Assembly: GCF_036373705.1 (NCBI RefSeq)
Contig: NC_089863.1
Span: forward strand, 25,517,727-25,581,726
DNA length: 64,000 nucleotides
Source: Amia ocellicauda
Lineage: Eukaryota > Chordata > Actinopteri > Amiiformes > Amiidae
Reading direction: 5' to 3'
The notes beneath the pieces were generated by a model. It did no database searches, was not told the origin of the DNA, and saw nothing but the letters and a program-made list of their open reading frames with translations. Position 1 is the first letter of the stretch, and the number at the start of each line of letters is the position of its first letter. Below, one piece after another: positions 1-13,025 of this stretch. The position numbers and the translations under genes were made by a program.

Positions 1-2146
1 ACCTGAAGTGGACAAATTCACTTAACGCTGCTTTTGTCTTCGATGGGCCGTCTCTTCTGCAATTACCGTCTCGGGTTTTCTGCACTCACACACTCACACA
101 CTCAGGGCAGGCTGTGGGATATTGGTTTCCAGAAGGATGCCGAGCTGACTGACCCCACAGTGCCGGGGTGGCTATGACGTCACGCAACAGGGCAGTGACC
201 CAAGAACAGCAGTCAATTCACTTCATTGGCCCAATTAATTACCCAGTGGACATAGGCTTCTTAAGATCGTTACAACGATGCGAAGTTGGTCGGTTACACA
301 CAATCCGAAACAAAAACGCTAAAGCCCTTCAGCCCCTCATAAGCCATAGTTCCCTTTCAATTAAGTATTTTCTTAACTGATAAATAATATGCGTTTCCCC
401 ATTGTTACCAGTTCACGATTTGAGGGTGGGATATTAAACCAATCGTAACGGTGCACTCCGGGACCAGGGCGGAGAACGCTTAATTAAGCAATTAAGAGGC
501 AATTATGTAACAGCGGGGTAAAGGCCCAGCTGCATGAATGCAATTCTTAGCGCCAAAAGTTGCATATACTCCAGGTAATTGAAGATCGTTTTGTATTACT
601 AGTAATTGACTGGTGCAGCGGTAAAGAGGTCACCAGAGGGTTCCCCCTGCTATTTTGAGTTTGTCACGATTGCCATCCACAAATCTCCTAGCAAACGCTG
701 AGGCCACACTTCAAACAAGTTCTCGATCTTTGATTTGTTTTCGATTTTGCTCAAGAATATTTTCGAAAATCACAGTGATTTCTGAGACATTAGGGTAGCT
801 CAGCATATAAACTCATGTAAACTTTTTTTGGGTCAGCCTTCTGTATGAACATGGAGTTTGTGAATCATATTCTGAGACTGGTGTAATGGTTGTTCATATT
901 CGCACTACAGAAAGGCATCGTGTGGCTTTGCAAAAAACTGGAGCACAGATTTACCAAATATTAAATACAATAAATACCTACCTATCGTCATACTAAGGCA
1001 CAGTAAAAGAAAGCAAATAATCCTCTGCTAACCCCATATGAGGACTGAAAGCTGTTTGGCTGACAGTTTGAGGGAAACTCATCCTGAGAATAAATGCATC
1101 AGGGAAGGAATTCCCGGTTGCACCATGCTAAGATCTGTGCAACCTTGAAACATGTCCTTTCCTCCACTTCCTGTCTCTCAACATTGAGAAATGCCCTGGC
1201 AAAGCTGTGCCTTGATGGAAGTAGGACAGAAGCAACATAATAATAGCCATAATGATAATATTAACAATAAAATGAACAAAATAAATATGACTGCAGCTAA
1301 AGTGTAGAAAAGTGGAAAAAGGAGTTGATTAAATTGCCTCTTTGAATGATTAAATACAATCTATTTGAATAATATATAGTTATTCTTTTATAGCAGATAA
1401 CTATTACCTTATTGCCAAGCCCCACCCCCTTTCCCTGCTTCCTGCTCCATCACCAGAAACCTACCTTTTCCTTGGGGCGGGAGGGGGGGCTATGATTCCA
1501 TCACAGTAATCCCACCTCTTTGCAAAAAGGAAAAAAAAACTATTCATCCTCACTCCCTCTCTCTCTCTCCTTCTCTCTCTCTTCCAGCTGGCGAAGGTGT
1601 CAGCCAGTCCAGTCACTGTCCCATCATGCAACAACTGCATCCTTCGTCTGAACAGAAAGGATAAGAATAGGATGTATTATTCTGATTATTATTAATATTA
1701 GTAGTAGTAGTGGTAATAGTAGTATGTGCCTTAATACTTACAGATGTGGGGTGAATGTTGTCGTAGGCCCAAGTCTTGAAGCTTTAAGGTAGCAGTCAGA
1801 GATTGGGTCAGATTCTGCATTCGTAATCGTGAACTTGAGTATTGAAACTTGAGCTCACCCTTGCTCTCTCTCTCTCTATCTCTCCTCCACTCCATCCTCT
1901 CCTTGCCTTCCAATCCGGGCCCTGTGGACATCTTTCGTTCCAGCTGGAGAAAAAACAAACACCAGTAACCGGTCTTCTCATCTTCTTCCCAATAACTCCC
2001 AATACCCCCTCCTCCCCCTCCCCCACCCCCACCCCCACCCCCTCCTCTTCTTCTTTCTCTTCCTCTTCCTTTTTTGCAGCATCCCCCCGTTCTCCCATTG
2101 CTTTCTCTCCCTCCATCCTGCACAAGATAGCGGCTGCATCTCCGTG

Positions 2147-2150
<4 letters not shown>

Positions 2151-2188
<38 letters not shown>
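2151..2188 (+). repeat. (CT)n microsatellite
   Basis: About 19 CT units at the end of a pyrimidine-rich stretch starting near 1,862 that also holds C-rich runs (2001-2042). The open frames over it are repeat artefacts. Confidence 0.95.
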
Positions 2189-2194
<6 letters not shown>

Positions 2195-2344
2195 GCTCTT
2201 TCTTTCTGCCTTCTGTTTCTCTCCCCTTCTCTTTAATCAGCATGTTAATAAGAAAGGTAACTAATCAATACATTCAATGGTCAGGCCGCGATTGATAACA
2301 CGCTGTTCTCTAGCCTACCCACCAACCCCCACCTCCACCACCCC

Positions 2345-2345
<1 letters not shown>

Positions 2346-2377
<32 letters not shown>

Positions 2378-2386
2378 ACACACACA
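2346..2386 (+). repeat. (CT)n(CA)n compound microsatellite
   Basis: CT repeats followed after CCCT by CA repeats. Confidence 0.9.
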
Positions 2387-2830
2387 AACTCTTCGCTGCA
2401 GGGGGCCTGTGTCTCCTAATCAGAATAAATGATCATGTTCCTAATGCAACAAGGCAAATCTGGCAGAGCTATCCAATTACCCTGTAAAAAGGAAAGACGA
2501 ATAAAGATCAACAAACAACAAGATAAATTCTCCCTTTCCCCCTATTCTTACGAGACTCAAAAGCCTCTATCTAGGGGCCGACGGTTGCAGCCATAACCTC
2601 CAAGAGTGGGGCTGCGCTCTCTCCCTCTCCTTCCCCAATTCCTCAGGCAGGAATGGACTCTAAAGGAAATGCCCCCGAGACACAACAGCTGTGAGCTTCG
2701 AGCAAAAACTAACCTTCCCCCCCGTGCAACAGAGGCCACCCCCGAGCCCTGTGCAGAACATTCCTGCCCCAACCCACACCGCCCCCCCCCCAAACACACA
2801 CACAAAACCCCCAGGATATCAACTCAAGAA

Positions 2831-5800
2831 AATGTATGGATCTGAAATCATCCAAGAGGGACACAAAGGCCTTGAAAATAGCAACAAAATAGGTCTATAC
2901 TGTAAAGACGAAAGAATATAAGACAAGCCAACAGGTCGCTCATTTCTGGTTCACCATTTGGCCTGAGCTCCACTATGGACGGCGCCATGCAGTTTTCCGT
3001 GGTATATACCCGGTTGTCCGGGAAACAGCTAATACAACATGAGGCGGCACGCCAGCTGTGGCTCAATCTATTATTAGCCCGGGAAGGAAGGTTCCTCTCT
3101 ATCTTGGTGCTAATATAGTTCGGGGAGGGGGGTGTCAGGTAAGTGGTAACTTTGTGGTGAAAAGACACTCATTATAATTCCTTGGACTGATGCTTTTTGT
3201 TATGCTTTTAAGTCAACACAAGTGGGAGTGAGAAGAACTGTAAAGGAGCTACGGAGCGGAATATTAGCACGGTCTACCGCCAGGCCACGACGGCCAAACT
3301 GACCGGGTGAGGTAAACAGTAGGGGCAAGGGATACCTCGTGTCAGCGGGATAAACTTGCGGCTGAAGCCACGTGAACATGAACACAGAGGAGGCCATTTA
3401 CAATAAGGGAATCAAACACATGGGGTGGGGTGTCTAAAATGGTACAAAACACAACAATAAAAAGGAAGCTCTGCATCAGAATGCCCAGGAACACAGTCAG
3501 ATAAAACACAAACATTAAAAAATATATAGTTTTTAAGGTTGCCAATGGAAAACAGACTGATCCGCAGCTCCACGCTAACCCAGTCTTCCTCTCCCTGGTG
3601 CAAAGGGAGCAGGATTACCCCGTGTAAGCACCTAGGGGCTCCCAGTGACCCCCCGCCCCTAAGCCCTCCGACCCCGGCTGCCTCCCCTCGCCGCCCCTGG
3701 CCTCCATCTTGGATGTGGCGGTCGCCTAGCAACCGTATCCAGGGCGGCAGCTCTGAGGCCTCAGCTATCGATCCCTGAGATAATAAACGGACTGCAGCCG
3801 AAGTCTGATCACCCCTGCGCTGTGCTCTCCCAGCCATGTCAGAGGCTCAGACGCTCTCCTTTTCATAGATATTTTCGCTCTTGCTGTTGCTGTTGTTGTG
3901 ACGGCTGTAGTTTTCACCTTTTGCTCCCCCGCCCCTTTGCAGACTCATGTCGAGAGGAAGGGACAGGAGATTGTGTAGTGAGGGGAAGGATAGAAAGGCA
4001 GCTGAAACGAGCACCCATCACTCACCAATCCTTCTCCTCGAAAAATCAGCTTGTTTCCATGCTAATGAACTAACTGGCCTAATTACTACTTCATTGTGCT
4101 GGGTTTTAATTACCGGGGTGGTTTCATTTATTGACGATGAAGAACTGAGGAGACCGGCGGGCCTCCCAATCCAGTCTAACCAATGCACCTGGGTATTGAC
4201 AAACCGGAGGGGAGGGGAGTGTGTTTGAGTGTGTGTGTGTGCGTGTGCATGTGCGTGTGTGTGATTGGCAGGAATCCTTTTTAGATAGCGTATGCACCCA
4301 CTGATAGCTTGGGAAGCCCCTCCTCACATCCCAAAGTCGAGATGAAACAGAATCCGATACAGGAGCATTAATGCTATATTGGCATGCGGACCGGAGGGAA
4401 AATCCGTCCGCATTTGACCCCTTCCAAGAGAAAACTCAAATCTCAAATGAACGAAACACACACAATGACATCAGAATCGGTGTTCCTGTGTCAGAATGAA
4501 TTTCCTTTATTTTAGGAACATCCCCACACATACTTATCGATGAATATGCATCCATACGGGCATATTGATCAGTGCGTACGGTGAATTGTTTTACAGTACG
4601 TAACCCTTATCAGCAGAAACCCAGAAGCAGTGAGATGCAGGCACATGCATATGACTGCGAAGCCGTTGCTGTATCTTCGCTTTCTGTGAACCCCGGCCTG
4701 CAAAACCGACTGGAGGAGATGGCCTGTTTAATCAGGTAGGGGTTGCTCACCTTTGACCCTGCCCTCGGCCTAATCTGATAGGCTGTGGTAAATACGATTA
4801 CCCAGAATACTTTAGGGCGGGGGTGATGATGGCGAAGCTGGAATGGGGGGCGGGGGAAGTGATTACAAGATTCCACTAATCTTCTCCCTTCTTCGGCGTA
4901 TCGCTCTGAATGCCGGGTTAAATGGGATTTGTCACCCATCTGCAAGGGATTAATGCCTCGGTCCCGGCCATGAGCTATGGCCTACCCACACGCAGTGGGG
5001 CTCCAAACCGGCCCAGCCTGGTCTCACTCAAGCAAGCTGTTTCAGGCAGGACAACCCCCTGACTCAAAAAGTCCCAAGGTGGATGGTATTGTAACGTACA
5101 ATCGGTTGCAGAACTTCCAGACAAGGCTGTTCCTTTATGGTCTCCTCTAGTTATGGGCAAAATGTAGGTTTCCCACATCCGGTCCCTGCCGTGTATGTTC
5201 TTCAAGCTGAGCACAGAGAGGGAAGTCTGCATCCGAGAGGAGGCCCGGAGAGACGGGACACTGGTCCGCAAAGACAGAGGTGACGGTCTTTCTCTCATGG
5301 CATTTTGCAGCCCTCCGAGAGAGCTCGGACCATTTGAAAAACCCGGTCCCTTGTTAAAAATGCAGACTTCTGACAGAGACCAAGGGAGGGGAGGGAATAA
5401 GAGAGGGAGGGGGTACAGATGGTTGTCCAGTCCTTGTCAGGGACTGGGCAGTGGCGTAACTCTGACTCCCACCACCCCAGCTGGACACTACGGACAGGTC
5501 AACAGCCTCCCTCCCCTCCCCTCCTCTCTCTCTCTCTCTCTGGGCAGCTGCTAATGGCTGTTTCCCCCCAGGGGCTGCAGTCCCCGTGAGTCCAGCTGGC
5601 CAGAGAGCCTTTCACTGGCCAGCTTTCATTAGATCTCTGTGCTGCAGTGAGCACAGGGGCAGCAGCGGCCGGGGGAGACAGGGAAGGGGGAAGGGCGGTG
5701 TGTTTCAACATTAGCAGGACTGCGGTGGTCGGCATTGGTGAGGGTGGGCACAGACACACAGTGGAATATGGCTGCCAGGGGAGAACAAAATTAAAATAAA

Positions 5801-5898
5801 ACACAGCAGAATGGAATAAGAGAGAACAGGGGGTCAGATTTTCAAGAGTTAAGAGTGTCAGCCAATTAAATCAATTACATTAAATCAGATGTTGTAAT

Positions 5899-5945
<47 letters not shown>

Positions 5946-8900
5946 AGAATAATAGTAATACAAGTTACGGTTCATGAGATAAACTCAACCTCAATACCAG
6001 ACAATTCCCCAGCCAATGGGCTACAGGACAAAGCTTAGCAGACCAATCAGAGCTCAGAGTCCCCAGCGGTGCCCATACCACACAAGCACTGGTGTATTAT
6101 GTGTATTGGTCCAATCTGGAGTGTGGTGGCAGAGAAGCGCTCTTGATTGGGGATGGATGGAGGTGCCAGGCAAGTGTGAGTGGGCTGGTGTCTCTGGCAC
6201 CAGGAGAGGGGTGGACATGGAGAGAGGGTATGAGAGAGGCGAGGTTTGAAGCTGTAAACTTGACTTGTATTGAGTAGTGGGAGAGGGTTGGGTGGCATTG
6301 AGTTTTGGGGAGGGAGGGAGTGAGACGAGGATGAACGGTTTCTGAACACTCCGGATGCCAGTCACAATGGCTCCTGATACAGTGGGTATAGGAAGGGGTG
6401 AAAGGTCTGGTTAGGCTGATGGTTAGACTGAAGGGTCAGGGTTGGCGTCTGTCTGATATAAAGGTTAGGCTAAGATACTATACTATAGGTTACTTTACAA
6501 AGAAATGAACCCCTCTACTCATGAGAGACTCAAGGGCTCATCTTACGAGTCTATTGAGCCATCGCTGCCTTGTAATATTCACGCGGGACCAGATCAAATT
6601 TCAAGAAAGGCAAAAATGAAAAGAGAGAGAGCGAGAAATGCAAATGACCGAGACATAAATCATAAGAGTTCTCATTGATCACTGTCAAAACCTCGGCTGT
6701 GCTTTTTTCCTTCATTTTCTTCCCTTTTGTGAAATATATAGGTTACTCTTTGTTCTAGGTAGCCACTGTATTACCTCTTCGGATTGGTAAACGATCCACC
6801 CAAACGCAGGGGCAGGGGTCTGGCAGACCGGGGGAGGAATCTATCTGTGGTGCGAGAACCCTTCAGAGGTTACAGGGAGATTTGGCGGCTGAATTTCTGT
6901 GCCTGAAGTAATGCCGGCTCAGTCGATAAATCAATGACTCGCACGTCAGTCCCAGCCCAGAAAAGCTGAACCGGTCTGCCATCGATCGGCGCGGGGACGG
7001 CTGAGGGATGACCTCTGCAGTAGCCACGGGGGGTTAAAGGTCGTCTGTGCCTTCTGCAGCCCCTCTATTGTCGAGGCACGTGTCCGTCAATAGCTCTGTG
7101 GGCCGTAACCTGACAGCCCCTGAAGAAACAAAACAACAACGGAGAAATGTGTCCCGTCGACACAAAAGCACTGCTGCACGCCTAATCGTAAAGGTGTTCG
7201 GGGGAAAGCAGAGGGGTGGACGGACAAAGGGCAAAAGCGGAAGCATTTCAAAGCAGTTTATTCAGTGATGCCAGTGAGGTGGTAGAAATTAGTAAGCCAG
7301 CATCTTCTTTTGCCCCTGTGCATTATAACTGGCAAAAGATGGGCAATGTCACACTGGGTATATTTGCTGGCACGCCCTTGAAATTGTTATACCTTATTCT
7401 ACAGTGAAACACCCTTTCTCCCAAGAAATCAAGTCTGCCAACACATTGTTGACCACAATTACCCACAATACCTTCTGCTCAGGATTAGCCTATGGCCTTT
7501 GACACAAACAATTACTATCAGGTAGGCGCTTCCCCCTTCATGTGGGGGAAATATAAGACACAGAGTTTAAATATGGGACGCCAAAGTATTGTTTCCATTT
7601 GACACAAAAAGCCCTCGAATAATCCAAAGGTGTGGGGTGGGGGGGATTTGTGTCTATCTCTTAAAAAATACACTGTTATTGATTCACTCAAACCTGGAAA
7701 AGAGTAAAGCCCCCCAAAACAAAAACACTCCCCATCCCCCCCACACACACACACACGCACACATATTTTCTCTTCCCTCCTCATGTTGCGATGAGCTAAT
7801 GGACAACTGAGAGGTTCAAAGGTCCCTCTTTTGTGATCATCTTTGACTGACCTCAGAAATGGGGTCAACTCCGTCAGCCCATTTCCTAAATGGAGAGAGA
7901 CAGAGGGAGAAAGAAAGGGAGAGAATGAGAGAAGGACAAATTGAGGGAAAGAGGAGAGAGAGAGAGAGAGAGACCACGTCCCCAAAACTTTTCACTTACA
8001 GTTGTTGCTTTTTCACATCATCATCATCAACTGGTCAGTTTGTCAGCAATATTATATATTATGTAGAATACATTGTAGAACTGTGATTTACAATAATGAC
8101 ATATGTTAGCTAATGTTCAATGCATTTATGTATGTGTTTTATTATTCTCGGTGCTGCTCCAGGTCACCCCAGATGTGTTGTGCGAATCAGTAGCACTGTG
8201 AGCAGACAGAGGCATGAAAAAGAAACTCTCGAAGTGCTGCGATCACTCACACAACCACAGAGGTCTCTCCCGTAATCTGTGATCACGAAGCACGCACACG
8301 TTACAACTTTCTCCGAGGTTTCCTCCAGTTCTTGCTCAAAAAAGAAGAAGAAGAAGAAGAAGAAGAAAAAAACTTGACATGGGCGCAATGGCATTAATAA
8401 ATAAATACAACTTGGCGCTAGACACACCAGACAGACATTTCCGGTCCACATCTGGGCAGAGGTAACCTGACACCGTCCCCCCCGGCCCCCCCGGCCCCCC
8501 CGCCCGTGTGCGCAGACAGGTGTAGATGAATCGCCGGCCTGTCCGCCTTGCTCGGCGTTGCCATGGACACGGCTGATGGAGTGTACTATCGATCGCAGTG
8601 TCCAGTCGGAATTGTGTTGCCCCTGAACCGACATTTTTCTTTTCCTGGAGTGATGGGCCTAGATCGATACCCCCATATTGTATATATGTATGCTTTTTTT
8701 TTTCTTTTTCGTTCCTCATCATTTTAACACACTAGCGGCATTGGTCTTAGACCCCCTATACCCCCTATACAAAAGTAAGAAACACACGTAAACGCAAATG
8801 TGCCGCAATATATACCGTCATTCGTTTCGAATTTGGAATGTTTAGAAAGCATTCGGTTTCTATATTTGGGTTAGAGCTGATTTACTGCTGTCTTTATGCC

Positions 8901-9550
8901 TTTATTGATGTGATGGTATATGTATGTGTTTATATTTGATTTAAGGATGTATTTGTTTGGAGGGGGTGGGGGGTTCGGGATGTTCACAACAAAACAGCGT
9001 GGGTGGAAAAGGACGTGTTTCTGATTTGTAATGTCTATCGATCTGATGCGGCGCTGATGGGAATACACTAGGCGTGCCCAAAACAGAGGCCATCCAAATT
9101 ATACCGCTATACCGACCAGTGAGCGCTTCTCGCAAGATAAGATTGGTTGTCCTTGTTTGTTGCGTCTTTTTATTCCCAAATACAAGCAAACACCATCGCC
9201 ACCTAGGTACCATGTGTCTTCAACTTTTGGGTCGGGTGGGGGAGCTCTGGGGGGCGAGTGGACCTTGGGGAGCTCGTTTAAACCTCGCCTGAAGGTCCCT
9301 CCTAGCCAAAGGTCACGGTTGAAGTCACAAAGCTCTGGATTCAAAAGGGCCCGGGCAAAGCCTCCAGGTGTTTCTCGCCCCCAGGCAGCAGCCATCAGAA
9401 GTGAAGAGGTGTGCATGTGGGAACTGCGGGACACCTGAGACGTGGGAGTGGGGGGGGTATACATTTACTTATGGGCCTGTATATTGGGTTTGGTCATTTC
9501 TACAGAGGCAGGGTGTCTTTGGGTCCACAGTTTTGGATTATTTTGACAGC
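2831..9550. other. Non-coding sequence with possible regulatory islands
   Basis: Unique sequence of mixed composition. Stretches at about 2.95-3.15, 4.02-4.15, 4.60-4.95 and 6.78-7.26 kb have balanced composition and homeodomain-like words (CCTAATTACTAC, GGTTTTAATTACCG at about 4.08-4.12 kb). They could be conserved non-coding elements, but this is inference only. A C-rich block lies at 8476-8505. Confidence 0.35.
5899..5944 (+). repeat. (TAC)n microsatellite
   Basis: About 15 perfect trinucleotide units. Confidence 0.95.
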
Positions 9551-9555
9551 CACGG

Positions 9556-9627
<72 letters not shown>
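9556..9627 (+). repeat. (TTA)n microsatellite
   Basis: About 24 perfect TTA units, 40 bp before hAT-like MITE copy 1. Confidence 0.95.
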
Positions 9628-9674
9628 GAGCCGGCAGCGACATGCATTCCTATTATAACGGGTATTATTTAATC

Positions 9675-9868
9675 CAGTGGTTTTCAAACCAGTCCTGGAG
9701 TATCCCCTGTCCTGCTGGTTTTTGTTCCAACCGAGGTTTTAATTGCTTAATGGAATCCTTAATTGCCCTGACTAAAGCAACATACCATCCAATTAAGTAA
9801 TTAAGACCTAGGTTGGAACAAGAACCAGTAGGGCAGGGGCTACTCCAGGACCGGTTTGAAAGCACCTG
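9675..9868. mobile_element. Palindromic hAT-like MITE, copy 1 (perfect 8-bp TSD)
   Basis: The ends read CAGTGGTTTTCAAACC and, inverted, CAGGTGCTTTCAAACC, with long inner inverted repeats (GTCCTGGAG, CCTGCTGG, GTTCCAACC). The element is flanked by ATTTAATC at 9667-9674 and 9869-9876, an exact 8-bp target duplication as expected for hAT elements. The interior is rich in TTAATTAAG-like words. No coding frame. Confidence 0.85.
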
Positions 9869-10229
9869 ATTTAATCAGTGGCTGCATGGAAGATATAGCT
9901 TTAAAAACGACCCCATTCTCTATTGTGTGGGACACTTCAGTCTCGTAGCAAATTGCAACATGCGCCTTGTTCTTAAATACATGTTTAAACGTAGTTACGT
10001 AGAATTGCAGCCGCCCTATCAATCTGAACTGCTTTACAAAAAACACTGATATTTACTGATACCTCGCACTATTCAAAAAACTAATCTTAAAGTGGGTAGT
10101 AAATGTCTATATACACAAAGTCTCATAATACGCAATGGTACTGTGCCTGAACCAGTTTCAACAAAACAATGGTAGCTCTCGGAGTGAATGTGTGTGTGTG
10201 TTTGAGAGAGAGAGAGAGAGACTGAGGAG

Positions 10230-10560
10230 GGGGTGGTGGGGGGGGCGGTCAATATTGATCGGTGAGTCCCGTCTGTCGCGGCGGGAGGACAATGGAGCAG
10301 CGGCTCGGGTTGGAGGCGCTCCGGCTCCTGCCGATCAATCGCGGGGTCGGCCGAGTGGCGTCTCCGTGGAAACCGAGCTGGGTACCACCGCGGGCCGGGG
10401 AGGGGGCGCGGCGAGCGGCGGGCACAGGGGCGAGGGCAGCCGGCCTGAAATATGCAGCCGCACGCCTCGCCGGGCTCCCACATTTTGCCGCGTTTGGACA
10501 GAAACAGATGCCCCTCTCCTGAGAGTGTGCTGGGGGGGATGATGCCCCTTTGAATCAGCA
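10230..10560. other. GC-rich island of unknown role
   Basis: CpG-rich, isolated in AT-rich surroundings. A plus-strand frame from an ATG near 10292 (MEQRLGLEALRLLP) stays open for about 75 codons but matches nothing I know and has no convincing partner exon. It could be a CpG island promoter, a regulatory element or an orphan first exon. Confidence 0.3.
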
Positions 10561-11290
10561 CGGTTTACATGCTTTGCTGCTAAAGCATCAATTGCAATGC
10601 TTAACAGTAGCATCCTATACAAGGTTCATGTTTCTGATTATTAATAATAATAATAATAATGTAAAATATATAAGACGATAATGTAATTAATTATGTGACT
10701 CTTGGGAATGGATGATATCGATAGGTTGTGCCAAAACCACGGCACGTCACATGTTTAAAGTGACTGTAGAAATAAATACAATGAGTGGATATTAAACATA
10801 TGGGTCTTACTATACAGAACTATAACGGGACAGGGGTTTATAAGCCTCGTAGCTACCAGACCTATATGGTTCTGGTCCACATGCATAACCGTTAAGACAA
10901 AATGTGGTTTCGCCTTCAATAATGAAGGGATCCTCTACATTTCTTTTTTTTCAGTGACATTGATGAAAATTAAAGTGATTTTAAATTACATTGGAACCGG
11001 TTGGAATATTTGATCCATAATCCACATCTGCATTCATTCTTACTCCATCATATCAGACCTTTTGGCTTTAGGACTCCTCTTGCGCTTGTGGTCAGGGTCT
11101 GCATCTCTGAGATTAATAGCACGTCAGTACAACTGCATCCCAGCATCTATAATACTGCACTATATTGGCAGCTCAGAAAAGGTGATTTGATGTATTTTAC
11201 ACACGCACACACACACCCCTCCCCCAATCCATAGTGTCCGAGGGCGTGATCTGTGGCATTGATAACCAATTATTATGTGATGCCTTCTAC

Positions 11291-11567
11291 AGTGGTTCTC
11301 GGTCCTGGAGGATCCCTTACCCCTCCTTGTTTTGTTCCAATCTTAATTGAACCCTTAATTGAAGTAACATTTAAATTGCGTAACTGATCAAACAAAAAAA
11401 GGTGGTTGCTTAATAAGATTACAAGCTCCTTATTAACATAAACCCCATATAGTGTTTAAAATAATGAATGCTCTAAATTGGGAAATTATTCGTTAAATTA
11501 AGAAATGGAGAGCTCGGGTGGAACAAAAACCAGCAGGGTAGGGGCTCCTCAAGAATTTGATCGTCAC
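11291..11567. mobile_element. Palindromic hAT-like MITE, copy 2
   Basis: Left part GTGGTTCTCGGTCCTGGAGG; right part GGTGGAACAAAAACCAGCAG followed by GGTAGGGGCTCCTC, the inverted counterpart seen in the other copies. The interior is AATT-rich. The ends have diverged, so the exact borders are approximate. Confidence 0.7.
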
Positions 11568-11689
11568 CGGCTATAATCACCCATTTTTTTGAGTCCCACG
11601 GATGCGTCGAGGAATAAATACATGATTAAATGTCTTCGCCTATTAAGTGCGTGTACAGTGTGCGTCCAATGGAGTCGCCCAGATCCCAC

Positions 11690-12230
11690 ACTGAGCAAAA
11701 TCAATAGATATAATCTGAGATGCGAGGACCGGGGTGCGGGGGGGGTGGATTTAAGCGCTTAAGCAGTAAGTGCAAGAGTCTTATCCCACCTTCATTTAAA
11801 GCTGATGAGAGGAGGGGCTGCACCCGCGTTTTGCATACAGGGCTGCACATTGGAAGTGCATTCGGAGCTATTGCCAGGTACACAATGCGCAATGATGGAG
11901 GAGGTGGGAGGACTTTGGAGGGGGCTTGGGGGGCGTACAGTCCTGACCGCAGGGTACTTCTGAAGCACCGCATGTGTTCTGTATGGAGGCCGTGCGAGAG
12001 AAACTGGCGCTTTGCCCGGAGGTGTCTCAGCGCGGGCGGGGGCGGACGAGCACAGCAACCCCCCCCCCCCTCCAGCGTCCTGCCGAGATTAAAATCCTTC
12101 AGCTCCGACATGAGGAGCCCCTACAGGGCCAGAAGTCAGTCGCTTGGGGCCCCACAGTGCGCTTCCGCTGCTGCGAAGCCCAGCTAAAGAGAGGAAAAGT
12201 TTCCCACCCGGAGGCGGTTATCAGTATAGC
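11690..12230. other. GC-rich non-coding segment
   Basis: Holds TTTAAGCGCTTAAGCAGTAA at about 11,750, with NKX2-like half sites, and C-rich runs. Open frames on both strands look incidental. Confidence 0.3.
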
Positions 12231-12552
12231 CGTGTGTTTATCTTCGGTGTTTAATTTTAATATATACAACCCCCCCCCACCCCACCCCCAAACCTGTTTT
12301 TATATTCGAAACTTTTACCGAGATGTTTCTATCTTAGGTTTTGTGCAACCGTTCTAATAATTACAGAGGAGGAATTTCATTATATTATATTATGTGAGTA
12401 GATGTTTGCATTTTTAAATACTAAAATAAATATAAATACATACATACATACATAAAAAAGAAAGATACATGGTGCCAGCAGTTATGGGCCAATGACAAGG
12501 CTGCAACACTTTTCTCCAATACAACACGCCCCACTGTCCCCTAAGACATGTC

Positions 12553-12845
12553 CCCATCCCATATAACCTGCTCCTGTCCACTGCAACACACCCCTGTCCC
12601 CAACAACACGCCCCTGTCCCCAACAACACGCCCTGTCCCCTACAACATACCCCTGTCCCATATAACCTGCTCCTGTCCACTGCAACACACTCCTATCCCA
12701 TACAACACACTCCTGTCCCCTACAACACACCCCTCTCCCCCACAACATGCTCTTGTCCCCTACGATACACCCATGTCTCCTTCAACACGTCCCTATCCCA
12801 CAACATGGTCCCGGCCCCTACAACACATCTCTGTCCCCTAAAACG
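12553..12845 (+). repeat. Minisatellite of about 20-bp units
   Basis: Around 14-15 imperfect units of the type CCCCTGTCCCCTACAACACA, with frequent AC/CC variation. Open frames on both strands result from the repeat and not from a gene. Confidence 0.9.
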
Positions 12846-13025
12846 CAGCATTGGGTCAGGTATATCACCTTTCAGTCTTTGAACTTTTTAAGTCCCATGT
12901 TGCATGTTTTGGTCCCGTATGATACTTCAAATCACAAATAGCTTTGCTTGTTCCAGGATGCAATGTTTTGGTCTTGTACAGTGTGTCGCACTGACTTTTC
13001 CTTTTGAAGGAGAAATAATGTATAA

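Larger units (their letters stand above)
1..2830. other. Non-coding sequence, left edge
   Basis: Unique AT-rich DNA followed by a long pyrimidine-rich block (about 1,862-2,390). I see no exon with convincing splice sites and coding character. Confidence 0.6.

Noticed and set aside
2557-2845. Overlapping open frames on both strands
   Set aside because: No recognisable domain, no splice sites and C-rich biased composition.
11701-12357. Frames of 127 to 155 codons in GC-rich DNA
   Set aside because: Frames are open on both strands, as expected from low stop-codon frequency in GC-rich DNA; no family recognised.
12414-12841. Repetitive Gly/Tyr/Cys-like and Pro/Thr/Ser frames
   Set aside because: They follow the 20-bp minisatellite unit.
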